Shown: one piece after another, positions 1 through 8,612 of the stretch
How positions within the stretch are numbered: the stretch's first letter is position 1
Layout: each line of letters begins with the position of its first letter
From: an uncultured Methylophilaceae bacterium
Lineage (GTDB): Bacteria > Pseudomonadota > Gammaproteobacteria > Burkholderiales > Methylophilaceae
Length of the DNA stretch: 46,124 nucleotides
Assembly (NCBI GenBank): GCA_903863255.1
Contig: CAIPBJ010000123.1
Span: 1-46,124, forward strand
Reading direction: 5' to 3'
Made by a program: the position numbers and the translations under genes
The notes under the pieces: model-generated
Told to the model about the DNA's origin: nothing
Seen by the model: the letters and a program-made list of their open reading frames with translations, nothing else
Databases searched by the model: none

Positions 1-166
1 CATAAGACTTTGTCTCGTTCAAAAGCCAATATAATTTTCCTGGCTCAAATACTTGCTTTGGAATCTCCAGAGAGGTTGTTGGCGAATCTAAATAATTATG
101 TCTTGCTTCATAATTCATATCAATCATTGCAGCCGTCCAACAAATTAAATTTGTGATTGATATCAT
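1..166 (-). CDS. Possible hypothetical protein, 3' end cut by window edge
   Basis: An open frame starts at the ATG at 166-164 and runs off the left edge without a stop, giving about 55 codons. The translation begins MISITNLICWTAAMIDMNYE and has a mixed, protein-like composition. I recognise no motif. Upstream there is only a weak purine-rich stretch as a ribosome site. The DNA is about one third G+C in the lines I counted, well below the rest of the window, so if it is real it probably belongs to a transferred segment lying beyond the tRNA-Ser. It may also be a chance open frame in AT-rich DNA. Confidence 0.3.
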   Translation of the reverse strand, partial: MISITNLICWTAAMIDMNYEARHNYLDSPTTSLEIPKQVFEPGKLYWLLNETKSY

Positions 167-213
167 TTCAACTCTACATAATATTTTTGATAGAGTCTAT
201 TATCCGAAAGTCT

Positions 214-230
214 GCGACAAGATATGTCGC
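214..230. repeat. Small perfect hairpin
   Basis: The arms GCGACA (214-219) and TGTCGC (225-230) are perfectly complementary around a 5-base loop. Flanking ATAGAG-like and CTCTAT-like arms could extend it as an imperfect structure. It is not followed by a clear T-run on either strand, so it is not a convincing terminator. Function unknown; it could be chance. Confidence 0.3.
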
Positions 231-300
231 TCTATGATGCTAATCATATGGCTTTTATTAAGATCGTAATTATTAGTAGGATTAGTTATTGATAAATGAG

Positions 301-314
301 TTTTAAATTTAAAA
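301..314. repeat. 14-bp perfect AT palindrome
   Basis: TTTTAAATTTAAAA reads the same on both strands. It sits in the gene-free AT-rich stretch, 51 bp centre to centre from a second perfect palindrome at 351-366. Palindromes this AT-rich arise easily by chance. Confidence 0.35.
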
Positions 315-350
315 GCGTAGAATCTAATCAGGGTTGATTTTATTGCGTCA

Positions 351-366
351 GTAAAATTAATTTTAC
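351..366. repeat. 16-bp perfect palindrome, possible operator
   Basis: GTAAAATTAATTTTAC is a perfect 16-bp palindrome without a loop, the form typical of binding sites for dimeric repressors. No gene start lies close by on either side, so a regulatory role is only a guess. Confidence 0.35.
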
Positions 367-665
367 AAATTGCCAATGGCTTATCTTCAGTTTCAACCGC
401 ATATTACAATGTACGGAAATAGTTTTACGAAAATGCTACATAGTATATTTGGCCTTTATTAGTTTAATCAAAGGGGATTTTGCCCAACTTAGGTAAAGTG
501 GTACTGGCAAATTAGGCAACAGAGAAAATGCCTTTAAGGGGTGATAAATGCGTCTTAAATTGGAAGGTAATTGACTACTTGAGAATTTCTAAATGGCCCT
601 GAAGCCCACACAGTGCGGAGGATTTTAAGATTAAATATTGTTTATAATCAATAACTTAGACTTCT

Positions 666-759
666 TGGCGGAGAGCGAGGGATTCGAACCCTCGATACAG
701 GTTTAAGCCCGTATGCTTCCTTAGCAGGGAAGTGCCTTCGACCACTCGGCCAGCTCTCC
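666..759 (-). tRNA. tRNA-Ser (anticodon GCT)
   Basis: The minus strand folds as a class II tRNA of 94 nt. The acceptor stem pairs GGAGAGC with GCTCTCC, followed by discriminator G and an encoded CCA. The anticodon arm is CTTCC-CTGCTAA-GGAAG, placing GCT at positions 34-36, so it reads AGC and AGU serine codons. A long variable arm and a standard GGTTCGAATCC T-arm are present. It lies downstream of lysC on the same strand. AT-rich, gene-poor DNA begins directly beyond its 3' end. Confidence 0.97.
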
Positions 760-766
760 GGAAGAG

Positions 767-790
767 GGCGTAACGATACTAGATTACGCC
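767..790 (-). other. Hairpin between lysC and tRNA-Ser
   Basis: GGCGTAA (767-773) and TTACGCC (784-790) form a perfect 7-bp stem with a 10-base loop. On the minus strand it lies after the lysC stop and just before the tRNA 5' end. The following bases are CTCTTCC rather than a U-run, so it is a poor intrinsic terminator. It could be a processing element or could overlap the tRNA promoter. Confidence 0.35.
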
Positions 791-801
791 TTAAAAATCA
801 A
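773..801 (-). promoter_or_regulatory. Candidate sigma-70 promoter for tRNA-Ser
   Basis: On the minus strand TTGATT (801-796) and TATCGT (778-773) are separated by exactly 17 bases. Each hexamer matches four of six consensus positions. A pyrimidine and GC-rich discriminator follows, as is usual for growth-controlled stable-RNA promoters, and the tRNA begins 13 bases beyond the -10. Read-through from lysC is the alternative. Confidence 0.4.
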
Positions 802-823
802 CGTAAGTTTTATTAACTCTATA

Positions 824-2050
824 TTAAGCTTCTTCTAATTCAAAGGCTTTATGCAGCACCCTGACGGCAAGTTCCATGTATTTCTCGTCGATCACGACCG
901 CGATTTTGATCTCGCTGGTGGAGATCATCTGGATATTGATCCCTTCTTCAGCCAGGGTGCGGAACATCTGACTGGCAATCCCAACGTGGGAACGCATGCC
1001 CACGCCCACGACTGATACTTTGGCGATCTTGTCGTCCCCGCTGATCTCACGGGCACCGATATGTGCCTGTACCTTGTCCTTGAGGATAGCCAACGCCTTA
1101 CCCATTTCGTTCTTGTGAACGGTGAAGGTGAAATCGGTCGTGCCATCTGCGCTGACATTCTGGATGATCATGTCGACGTCGACATTGGCATCCGCGATCG
1201 GGCCAAGGATCTGATAGGCTATTCCGGGACGGTCCGGAACACCAAGTACGGTGATTTTGGCTTCATCGCGATTGAATGCGATGCCTGAGATGATTGGTTG
1301 TTCCATGTCTTCATTTTCCTCAAATGTGATCAGAGTCCCTTCGCCATCTTCTTCGAAACTTGAGAGGACCCGTAGTTTTACCTTGTATTTCCCCGCAAAT
1401 TCGACAGAGCGGATCTGCAGGACCTTCGAACCCTGGCTGGCGAGTTCCAGCATCTCTTCGAACGTTATCGATTTGAGACGGCGTGCTTCGGGCACGACTC
1501 GGGGATCCGTTGTATAGACTCCATCGACATCCGTGTAGATCTGGCATTCGTCTGCCTTGAGGGCGGCTGCAAGTGCAACGCCCGTGGTGTCGGAGCCGCC
1601 CCGGCCCAGTGTCGTGATATTGCCTTTTTCATCCACACCCTGGAATCCGGCAACGACAACGACGTATCCGGCCTTCAGGTCCTTTTGGATGCTCTTGTCA
1701 TCGATGCGGAGGATACGTGCCTTCGTATGGGCATTGTCAGTCACGATCTTGACCTGGGATCCGGTATAACTCTTTGCCTTGATGCCGAGATCCATCAGTG
1801 CCATCGCGGTAAGACCGATCGTTACCTGCTCACCTGTGGATACCATGACGTCCAGTTCCCTCGGGTCAGGTTCCGGCATGATCTCCCTTGCAAGTCCGAT
1901 CAAACGGTTCGTTTCACCCGACATGGCCGAGACCACCACCACGATCTGGTGACCTAATGCTTTGAAACGCGCGACACGACGTGCGAGATTCTTGATACGC
2001 TCAGGACTGCCAACGGACGTGCCGCCATATTTTTGTACGATAAGTGCCAT
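824..2050 (-). CDS. lysC: Aspartate kinase
   Basis: Phosphorylates L-aspartate, the first step toward lysine, threonine, methionine and diaminopimelate. The 408-residue length is normal for a monofunctional enzyme. The N-terminal kinase domain opens with the KYGGTSVG signature (7-14) and carries [11 protein letters not shown] further on. Two C-terminal ACT domains (about 265-340 and 345-408) are where lysine and threonine normally act. A Met near 249, at the junction before the ACT domains, could serve as an internal start for a separate beta subunit, as known in Bacillus and Corynebacterium; this is inference. The gene follows alaS by 25 bases on the same strand, too little room for a lysine riboswitch. 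The tRNA-Ser lies downstream. Confidence 0.97.
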   Translation of the reverse strand: MALIVQKYGGTSVGSPERIKNLARRVARFKALGHQIVVVVSAMSGETNRLIGLAREIMPEPDPRELDVMVSTGEQVTIGLTAMALMDLGIKAKSYTGSQVKIVTDNAHTKARILRIDDKSIQKDLKAGYVVVVAGFQGVDEKGNITTLGRGGSDTTGVALAAALKADECQIYTDVDGVYTTDPRVVPEARRLKSITFEEMLELASQGSKVLQIRSVEFAGKYKVKLRVLSSFEEDGEGTLITFEENEDMEQPIISGIAFNRDEAKITVLGVPDRPGIAYQILGPIADANVDVDMIIQNVSADGTTDFTFTVHKNEMGKALAILKDKVQAHIGAREISGDDKIAKVSVVGVGMRSHVGIASQMFRTLAEEGINIQMISTSEIKIAVVIDEKYMELAVRVLHKAFELEEA

Positions 2051-2075
2051 AGTTTGTTTTACGTCTGATAAATGA

Positions 2076-4712
2076 TTAATTAAGTTTTTGTGCTACCCAT
2101 GCATTGACGCTGGCCAATGCCTCCTCGAGTTTCGATGGGTCGTTGCCGCCCGCCATCGCCATGTCCGGTTTTCCGCCGCCCTTGCCGCCGACCTGCATCG
2201 CAACGTGGTTCACGAGGTCGCCAGCCTTGATCCTGGGGATCAGGTCGCCGGTCACGCCGGCCGCCAGGCTGATCTTGCCGTCGTTCACGGTGGCTAACAC
2301 GATAGCGGCAGACTTCAGCTTGTCCTTTAATTTATCCATCGTTTCCCTGAGCGAATTGGCGTCGGCACCCTCGATGGATGAGGCCAGCACCTTGATGTTG
2401 CCGACCTCGCTTGCCTGGTTGACCAGGTCATCGCCCTTGGCAGAGGCAAGTTTGCCTTTTATGGCTGCAAGTTCACGCTCAAGCTTTCTTAACTGGTCGA
2501 CGAGTGCTCCAACCCTGACCGGAACTTCCGATGGCAGGACCTTCAGCGTACCCGCGACACCTCCAAGGGCCGTTTCCATTCCCTGCATATAAATCAGGGC
2601 ATTATGGCCAGTCACTGCCTCGACCCGACGCACGCCGGCAGCGACACCGCCTTCGGCCGTGATGCTGAACAAACCGATATCGCCTGTTCGTTTTACATGC
2701 GTTCCGCCGCATAGCTCGCGTGAGGTGCCTATATCCAGGACGCGGACCTCATCCCCATACTTTTCGTCGAAAAGCATCATCGCCCCTGTTTTCTTGGCTT
2801 CCTCGATTCCCATTACCCTTGCCTGGCAGTCCGTGTTGGAAAGGATCTCGGCATTCACAATATTCTCGACCCGGCGGATCTCCTCGTCAGTCATCGGCGC
2901 ATTGTGCACAAAGTCGAAACGTGTCTTCGAGGTGTCAACCAGTGAACCTTTCTGCTGAACATGTCCACCAAGCACCTCGCGAAGCGCTTTATGCATCAGG
3001 TGGGTCGCGGAATGGTTGCGCATGGTGCTCAGGCGGGCCTGGATGTTGACCCTGGCGTTGATCTGTTCGCCCAACCGGATGGTTCCTGTCTTGACGATGC
3101 CATGATGGCCGAATACGCTGGCCTGTATCTTTTGGGTGTCTTCGACCTCAAAGATCCCCTGGCTTCCGCGAAGTTCGCCGCAGTCACCTACCTGGCCGCC
3201 GGATTCTGCATAGAAAGGGGTGTCATCAATGACAATCACGCCCAGGTCGCCTTCGGAAAGACTTTCAACCGGGCTGCCTCCCTTGTAGAGGGCGAGGATC
3301 CTGGCATTCGTATCAAGTGTATCGTAGCCATGGAACGTGGTCGCCTGACCCTTGTATTCAAGGTTCATGGCCATCTTGAATTTGCCTGCTGCACGGGCCT
3401 GTTCCTTCTGGCGAGCCATTGCCGCCTCGAAGGCCGTCGAATCTACACTGACGCCGCGTTCCCTGCAGATGTCAGCTGTGAGGTCCAACGGAAAACCATA
3501 GGTGTCGTGAAGCTTGAATGCCGTTTCGCCGTTAAAGGTCTTTTCACCGGATTTGCCCATTTCGGCCAATTCGGTTTCCAGGATGCCCATGCCATGCTCG
3601 ATCGTTTCAAAGAAGCGTTCCTCTTCCTGACGGAGCACATCAACGATCTTTTGCTGATTCGAAACCAGTTCAGGGTAGGCCTCTCCCATCTGTTCGACAA
3701 GCGTGGCCACCATCTTATGGAAAAACGCGGAACGGACACCCAGTTTGTAACCGTGTCGAATCGCCCGGCGAATGATCCGCCTTAGAACATATCCGCGACC
3801 TTCGTTGCCTGGAATCACGCCATCCGCGATCAGGAAGGAACACGCTCGGATATGGTCAGCCAGTACTTTAAGGGATGGGCTGTCAAGATCGGTCGTGCCG
3901 GTGACCTTGGCGGCGTTGGCTATCAGGGCCTGAAAGAGGTCGATCTCATAGTTGGCATGAACACCTTGCAGGACGGCGGAGATTCGCTCGAGTCCCATGC
4001 CGGTGTCCACCGACGGTTTTGGAAGGGGGTGCATCACGCCGGATTCGTCCCGGTTGAATTGCATGAAGACGTTGTTCCATATCTCGATGAAACGATCGCC
4101 ATCTTCTTCAGGCGACCCGGGGGGGCCGCCCCAGATGTGGTCCCCGTGGTCATAGAAGATCTCGGTGCAAGGGCCGCAAGGGCCTGTATCGCCCATCATC
4201 CAGAAGTTGTCGGACGCATAACGGGCCCCTTTGTTGTCGCCGATCCGGATGACCTTCTCAGGAGGCACGCCGATCGTCTTCGTCCAGATGTCATAGGCCT
4301 CGTCATCTTCAGCATAGACCGTGACCAGGAGCCTTTCCTTGGGAAGCCTGTAGACTTCCGTCAGCAGCTCCCAGGCATAACTGATGGCATCTTTCTTGAA
4401 GTAATCGCCGAAACTGAAATTGCCGAGCATCTCGAAGAACGTGTGGTGTCGTGCCGTGTAACCCACGTTTTCCAGGTCATTATGCTTGCCGCCTGCGCGA
4501 ACGCATTTCTGCGATGTCGTGGCACGCGAGTAAGGGCGTTTGTCGAAACCAAGGAAAACATCCTTGAACTGGTTCATCCCCGCGTTCGTGAAGAGAAGGG
4601 TAGGGTCTCCATGGGGGACCAGCGAACTGGAGGCAACGATCTGGTGCCCTTTGGAGGCAAAAAAGTCCAGAAAAGCCTGGCGTATCTCTTTACTGCTTGG
4701 TTTCGTATTCAT
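2076..4712 (-). CDS. alaS: Alanyl-tRNA synthetase
   Basis: Charges tRNA-Ala with alanine and edits mischarged serine and glycine. The 878 residues match the bacterial full length. The N-terminal class II catalytic core includes the [21 protein letters not shown] region (about 63-84). The editing domain carries its zinc-binding motifs, HSATH (567-571) and CGGTH (668-672). The C-terminal C-Ala region ends with the usual glycine-rich [11 protein letters not shown] stretch. Its ATG overlaps the recX stop by four bases (ATGA), indicating translational coupling. This recA-recX-alaS order is common in proteobacteria. No frameshift or missing motif was seen. Confidence 0.98.
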   Translation of the reverse strand: MNTKPSSKEIRQAFLDFFASKGHQIVASSSLVPHGDPTLLFTNAGMNQFKDVFLGFDKRPYSRATTSQKCVRAGGKHNDLENVGYTARHHTFFEMLGNFSFGDYFKKDAISYAWELLTEVYRLPKERLLVTVYAEDDEAYDIWTKTIGVPPEKVIRIGDNKGARYASDNFWMMGDTGPCGPCTEIFYDHGDHIWGGPPGSPEEDGDRFIEIWNNVFMQFNRDESGVMHPLPKPSVDTGMGLERISAVLQGVHANYEIDLFQALIANAAKVTGTTDLDSPSLKVLADHIRACSFLIADGVIPGNEGRGYVLRRIIRRAIRHGYKLGVRSAFFHKMVATLVEQMGEAYPELVSNQQKIVDVLRQEEERFFETIEHGMGILETELAEMGKSGEKTFNGETAFKLHDTYGFPLDLTADICRERGVSVDSTAFEAAMARQKEQARAAGKFKMAMNLEYKGQATTFHGYDTLDTNARILALYKGGSPVESLSEGDLGVIVIDDTPFYAESGGQVGDCGELRGSQGIFEVEDTQKIQASVFGHHGIVKTGTIRLGEQINARVNIQARLSTMRNHSATHLMHKALREVLGGHVQQKGSLVDTSKTRFDFVHNAPMTDEEIRRVENIVNAEILSNTDCQARVMGIEEAKKTGAMMLFDEKYGDEVRVLDIGTSRELCGGTHVKRTGDIGLFSITAEGGVAAGVRRVEAVTGHNALIYMQGMETALGGVAGTLKVLPSEVPVRVGALVDQLRKLERELAAIKGKLASAKGDDLVNQASEVGNIKVLASSIEGADANSLRETMDKLKDKLKSAAIVLATVNDGKISLAAGVTGDLIPRIKAGDLVNHVAMQVGGKGGGKPDMAMAGGNDPSKLEEALASVNAWVAQKLN

Positions 4713-5182
4713 TCCAACTCTTCGATATCCTGATTCAATACTTTCTTTATCACTTCAAAGTCAAACCCGCGAGACTGCAGGAAGCGGGCCTGCTTGATCC
4801 ATTCCTCTCGACCTTTTGGAGGCGTCTTGTATTTCTTCCTGCATATATCCAGGGCATTTGCGAATTCGTCCGTCTTCACTTCGGATAAGGCCTCCATGAC
4901 CAAATCCTCCGTAATGCCATTTTCCCGAAGCTCATGAGCGATCTTTAAACTGCCGAACTTTCTCTTTCTTGCATGAAGCAGCTGTTCAGTGAACCGTTCC
5001 TCTGACAACCAGCCTCGTTTCTTGAAATCCTCGATCACGGCATCGACTTCAGCCAGTCTGGATTCGTTTTCCTCCTCTTCCGCTACGGAAGCCAATAGCT
5101 TCCGTTTGAGCTCGACTGCCGAATGCTCGCGTCTGGCAAGCATTCCAAGTCCTTTCTGCCTAAGCTTTTCAATCGTCTTCAA
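4709..5182 (-). CDS. recX: Recombination regulatory protein RecX
   Basis: RecX binds RecA filaments and restrains their extension and activity. The protein has 157 residues, a normal length, and is made of three-helix repeats rich in Lys, Glu and Leu, with the typical [14 protein letters not shown] and [12 protein letters not shown] segments. Its start lies 14 bases inside the end of recA and its stop overlaps the alaS start, so it is translationally coupled on both sides. That position between recA and alaS supports the call as much as the sequence does. Confidence 0.95.
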   Translation of the reverse strand: MKTIEKLRQKGLGMLARREHSAVELKRKLLASVAEEEENESRLAEVDAVIEDFKKRGWLSEERFTEQLLHARKRKFGSLKIAHELRENGITEDLVMEALSEVKTDEFANALDICRKKYKTPPKGREEWIKQARFLQSRGFDFEVIKKVLNQDIEELE

Positions 5183-6197
5183 CTGGCGCGACCGTCATGC
5201 TCGCATTGGCCATCTTTGCGTTGGCACGGATCAGGGCGTCAATCTCGTTCGCGACCGCAGGATGCTCCTTGAGGTATTCACGGGCATTGTCCTTGCCCTG
5301 TCCGATCTTTTCACCCTTATAGCTGTACCAGGCTCCCGCTTTTTCAACCAGTTTCAGGTTCGCGCCGAGTTCGATGATCTCACCTTCGCGTGAAATGCCC
5401 TCACCATAGAGAATATCGAATTCGGCCTGTTTGAAAGGCGGCGCCACCTTGTTCTTGACTACTTTGACCTTGGTTTCAGAACCGGTGATTTCCTCACCTT
5501 TCTTGATCGCCCCGGTGCGGCGGATGTCCAGCCTGACGGAGGCATAGAACTTGAGCGCGTTACCGCCTGTTGTTGTCTCAGGATTCCCGAACATGACGCC
5601 GATCTTCATGCGAATCTGATTGATGAATATGACCAGCGTATTGGTGCGCTTGATATTGGCTGTGAGTTTACGAAGTGCCTGGCTCATCAGGCGTGCCTGA
5701 AGTCCCATGTGCGAATCACCCATCTCGCCTTCGATTTCGGCTTTCGGTGTCAGTGCGGCGACGGAGTCGACGACGACGATGTCCACGGAGCCGGAACGTA
5801 CCAGCATGTCTGCGATTTCCAGGGCCTGTTCCCCGGTATCAGGCTGGGAGATAAGCAGTTCCGGAACATTCACGCCAAGTTTCGAGGCATACTGGGGGTC
5901 AAGCGCGTGTTCGGCATCGATAAAGGCCGCTACGCCGCCGAGTTTCTGCATCTGCGCGATCACGGACAGCGTCAGGGTCGTCTTGCCGGAGGATTCTGGC
6001 CCGTAGATCTCAACGATACGGCCTCTCGGCAGGCCACCAATTCCCAGGGCGATATCGAGCCCGAGCGAACCTGTCGAGACGGATTGGATGTCACTGGCCA
6101 CCTCTGCATCGCCCATGCGCATGATGGAACCTTTGCCAAACTGTTTCTCGATTTGCGAAAGAGCCGCGGCTAAAGCTTTGCTTTTGTTGTCATCCAT
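5169..6197 (-). CDS. recA: Recombinase RecA
   Basis: ATP-dependent strand-exchange protein of homologous recombination and co-protease for LexA-type repressors. The 342 residues include the Walker A motif GPESSGKTT (66-74), the [10 protein letters not shown] segment, the Walker B region [10 protein letters not shown] and the [10 protein letters not shown] motif. The ATG is followed by the usual short [13 protein letters not shown] leader helix. It heads the recA-recX-alaS-lysC block. The 176 bases between this gene and the divergent gene at 6374 contain no CTGT-N8-ACAG box on either strand, so SOS control by a canonical LexA is not visible. Confidence 0.99.
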   Translation of the reverse strand: MDDNKSKALAAALSQIEKQFGKGSIMRMGDAEVASDIQSVSTGSLGLDIALGIGGLPRGRIVEIYGPESSGKTTLTLSVIAQMQKLGGVAAFIDAEHALDPQYASKLGVNVPELLISQPDTGEQALEIADMLVRSGSVDIVVVDSVAALTPKAEIEGEMGDSHMGLQARLMSQALRKLTANIKRTNTLVIFINQIRMKIGVMFGNPETTTGGNALKFYASVRLDIRRTGAIKKGEEITGSETKVKVVKNKVAPPFKQAEFDILYGEGISREGEIIELGANLKLVEKAGAWYSYKGEKIGQGKDNAREYLKEHPAVANEIDALIRANAKMANASMTVAPVEDD

Positions 6198-6373
6198 AGT
6201 TATCCCAGAATTAGTACTTAGAAAAATCCTCTAATTATTCCATAAATCAGGGTTTAAGGTAAGCGATAGAAAGGGTCGGTCACGGTTTTTGTGGGCAAAA
6301 TGAGAAGAAGTCAACCTGAATTCTCCTTAAACGTTATTGAATCACATAACAAGAATTTCATGAGGAGCTTAAA

Positions 6374-6709
6374 ATGAAGATGTTACGTTTTGGATTGATC
6401 TCGTTGGCGTTGGGTGTTGCAGGCATCTCGTCTGCTTATGCCCATGACTCGTTCAGTTTCGGGTTGGAGATCGCGCCACCTGCGTATTATGTCCCACCGC
6501 CTCCAGTAAGGTATTACGAGGCGCCGCCGACAGTTTACTATGAGCCTGCTCCCAGGGCTTATTACGCGCCCCCTCCACCGGTGTATTACCGTCATTATGA
6601 GCCGCGCGAGTACTATGCTTACCATGATTGGAGAGAGCACGATCGTGGAGAATGGGGCCATGATCGAGGAGGCTGGGGACGCGAACACGAACATGAGCAT
6701 GATCGTTAA
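6374..6709 (+). CDS. Exported Tyr/Pro-rich repeat protein with charged His-rich tail
   Basis: Unrecognised small secreted protein of 111 residues. A clear Sec signal peptide (residues 1-23, cleavage likely after SAYA) precedes a low-complexity region. Tyr-Tyr pairs occur at 38, 47, 55, 63, 71 and 80, spaced 8-9 residues apart and separated by Pro-rich linkers, which amounts to about five degenerate tandem repeats of the form YYxxPPxx. The tail (86-111) is rich in His, Arg, Asp, Glu and Trp and ends in alternating His-Glu, which could bind metal or another charged surface. A good ribosome site GAGGAG lies eight bases before the ATG. Similar proline/tyrosine exported proteins are frequent in Betaproteobacteria with no assigned function. 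It stops four bases before the convergent pncC stop. Confidence 0.85.
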   Translation: MKMLRFGLISLALGVAGISSAYAHDSFSFGLEIAPPAYYVPPPPVRYYEAPPTVYYEPAPRAYYAPPPPVYYRHYEPREYYAYHDWREHDRGEWGHDRGGWGREHEHEHDR

Positions 6710-6713
6710 GACG

Positions 6714-7199
6714 TCAGAGAAGCGTTAAAAGGTTTGTCAGGGCCTCACGTACCGACTGCTCCCGAATGGCGTGGCGGTCGCCGTTAAAGACCCGTGTTCG
6801 GGATAATGGCTTCCCGCCATGGCTTGCCCAGGCAAAACAAACCGTTCCGACGGGTTTGCCCGGGGTGCCCCCATCCGGCCCGGCTATACCTGTGATGCTT
6901 GCAGCAATCGTGGCGCGGCCGCTGCGAAGGGCGCCCAGCGCCATCTCCCTGGCCGTTTCCTCGCTCACGGCACCGTAGGTGAGGATCGTTCTTTCCGAGA
7001 CGCCCAGCATGTCCTGTTTGGAACGGTTGCTGTAGACGACATAACCGCTGTCGAACCAGGCAGAACTGCCCGGAATGCCGGTCACGGTTGCCGAAGCAAG
7101 CCCCCCTGTACACGACTCGGCAAGCGTCAGTAAGTGTTGATGCGATTTTAGGGCTTCGCCAATTTCAGCCGCTAGTTGGAGTAAGCTGACATCATCCAT
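6714..7199 (-). CDS. pncC: Nicotinamide-nucleotide amidase (stand-alone CinA C-terminal domain)
   Basis: Deamidates nicotinamide mononucleotide to nicotinate mononucleotide in NAD salvage. The 161-residue protein is just the CinA C-terminal domain, with AESCTGG (27-33, containing the catalytic serine region) and the GIAGPDGGTPGKPVGTV loop (104-120). The MoaB-like N-terminal domain of full CinA is absent, as in many proteobacteria. I chose the ATG at 7199 because AAAGGG precedes it and the family begins there; the upstream in-frame extension is read from pgpA sequence and looks spurious. It overlaps the pgpA stop by 28 bases and ends the mogA-thiL-pgpA-pncC operon. Confidence 0.93.
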   Translation of the reverse strand: MDDVSLLQLAAEIGEALKSHQHLLTLAESCTGGLASATVTGIPGSSAWFDSGYVVYSNRSKQDMLGVSERTILTYGAVSEETAREMALGALRSGRATIAASITGIAGPDGGTPGKPVGTVCFAWASHGGKPLSRTRVFNGDRHAIREQSVREALTNLLTLL

Positions 7200-7666
7200 A
7201 GTAACCCTTTTATGCTTATGATCGAATAGACTGCTGCAAGGAGGTCGTCCAGCATCACCCCAAAGCCCGCCTTGACCTTTGCGTCCACCTGGCGAATGGG
7301 AAACGGTTTCCATATGTCGTAGAGCCGGAAAAGCAGAAACGCGATCAGCCACCAGGTCCAGTTATGCGGACAGCATTCCAGAACCAGCATCATTGCCACG
7401 ATCTCATCCCAAACGATGCTTCCGTGGTCCGCTACGCCCAGATCATTCCCTGCGATCGTGCAAATGGGTATCCCGATCAGGAAAAGGAAGGCCAGCAAAA
7501 GGTAATGGGTGCTTTCAGGCGTCTGGGAGAGCAAAAGGAAAAGAGGGATGCCGATCACGGTGCCTGCCGTTCCTGGCGCTTTAGGGCTGAGTCCGGACCC
7601 GAACCCCAATGCAATGAAATGGGCGGGATGGGACAGCAGGAATCTGAAGTTAGGCAAAGTGGTCAA
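7172..7666 (-). CDS. pgpA: Phosphatidylglycerophosphatase A
   Basis: Inner-membrane enzyme that dephosphorylates phosphatidylglycerol phosphate to phosphatidylglycerol. The family motifs are GFGSGLSPKAPGTAGT (21-36), DHGSIVWDEIVAM (80-92), FRLYDIWKPFPI (113-124) and GFGVMLDDLLAAVY (134-147), with hydrophobic segments between them. There is no ATG in the plausible start region. I chose the TTG at 7666 because an AAGGGCGG-type ribosome site lies at good spacing and homologues begin shortly before the HPAHF segment; a TTG at 7708 would add 14 residues. The start lies inside the end of thiL and the stop inside the start of pncC, so the whole operon is compressed. Confidence 0.93.
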   Translation of the reverse strand: MTTLPNFRFLLSHPAHFIALGFGSGLSPKAPGTAGTVIGIPLFLLLSQTPESTHYLLLAFLFLIGIPICTIAGNDLGVADHGSIVWDEIVAMMLVLECCPHNWTWWLIAFLLFRLYDIWKPFPIRQVDAKVKAGFGVMLDDLLAAVYSIISIKGLLWMMSAYSN

Positions 7667-8603
7667 AACCGCCCTTTCCAAGCGTAATCGGCTGCTGGTT
7701 AGAGTCAAGGACCGTGAGGGCGCCCAGGTCGGTGACGGTCCCGATCCGGCTAAGTTTCAAGGCAAGTTTCTCTGCGATCGCCAGAATGGCATCCCGGTGC
7801 CCTGGACTTGCGGTAAAGCATAACTCATAATCGTCCCCGCCCGACAATACCATTGCTTTGACTGGGTCATGTTGTAAGTAACCGCTTACTGTATTTGAAC
7901 GGGGTATATCCATGAACTCGACGATTGCCCCTGACTTGGATGCCTTTAGAATGTGCCCCAGGTCGGCCACCAGCCCGTCGGAAATATCGATCGCGCTGGT
8001 GGCGATGTCCCTAAGAGACGAACCCAGCATGACCCTGGGTTCGGGATGTTCGAGCTTGACTCTCAATGCCTCGAGGTCTTCAGGATCCATATCGAACTGT
8101 CCTTGCAGTCCCCTCAGTGCAAGCGCGGCATCGCCAAGGTTCCCGGAGACCCATATGTCGTCGCCAGCCCTTGCGCCGTCGCGACGCAGAGCCTTCCCGT
8201 CCGGGACTTCCCCTATGATTTGAACGCAGATGTTAAGCGGGCCGCGGGTGGTGTCGCCACCGATGAGTTCGACTTGGTATTGCTTCGCACAATCGAAGAA
8301 CCCGTTCGAGAAGCCTTCCAGCCATGCCTCATCTTTACGGGGAAGCGCTATCGCCAGGGTTGCCCAGCGGGGGTCTGCACCCATGGCCGCCATATCGGAG
8401 ATGTTGACTGCCAGCGACTTCCAGCCGATCAGGTAAGGTTGGCAATCCATTAAAAAGTGAGTACCTGCTACCAGCATATCGGTTGATATCGCTAATTGGC
8501 AGCCTTTATCCGGTTTCAACAGGGCAGCATCATCCCCGATCCCAAGGTACGCTGAGGATGCGGGTTTCTTAAAGAACCTGTCGATTAAATCGAATTCGGA
8601 CAT
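7650..8603 (-). CDS. thiL: Thiamine-monophosphate kinase
   Basis: Phosphorylates thiamine monophosphate to the active cofactor thiamine pyrophosphate. The 317-residue protein belongs to the ThiL/PurM superfamily, with the metal-binding motif GIGDDAA (21-27), STDMLVAGTHF (40-50), AVNISDMAAMGA (65-76) and the IGGDTTRGP loop near 115. A second conserved aspartate cluster is present at IDISDGLVADLGH. It starts nine bases after the mogA stop and overlaps pgpA. The thiL-pgpA-pncC order is common in Betaproteobacteria. Confidence 0.96.
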   Translation of the reverse strand: MSEFDLIDRFFKKPASSAYLGIGDDAALLKPDKGCQLAISTDMLVAGTHFLMDCQPYLIGWKSLAVNISDMAAMGADPRWATLAIALPRKDEAWLEGFSNGFFDCAKQYQVELIGGDTTRGPLNICVQIIGEVPDGKALRRDGARAGDDIWVSGNLGDAALALRGLQGQFDMDPEDLEALRVKLEHPEPRVMLGSSLRDIATSAIDISDGLVADLGHILKASKSGAIVEFMDIPRSNTVSGYLQHDPVKAMVLSGGDDYELCFTASPGHRDAILAIAEKLALKLSRIGTVTDLGALTVLDSNQQPITLGKGGFDHFA

Positions 8604-8612
8604 GAAGTCGTT

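Larger units (their letters stand above)
167..665. other. AT-rich intergenic stretch without a recognisable gene
   Basis: About 500 bases between the partial frame at the left edge and the tRNA-Ser 3' end. All frames are broken into short pieces and none resembles a protein I know. The base composition is clearly poorer in G+C than the coding regions to the right. It contains a small hairpin at 214-230 and two perfect AT-rich palindromes at 301-314 and 351-366, listed separately. I see no IS inverted repeats or integrase fragment. Confidence 0.6.

Noticed and set aside
3852-4733. Long open frame antisense to alaS, and another at 2961-3785
   Set aside because: Both lie fully inside alaS, whose complete length and motifs are clear. 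The antisense translations resemble no protein and are a by-product of the codon use of the real gene.
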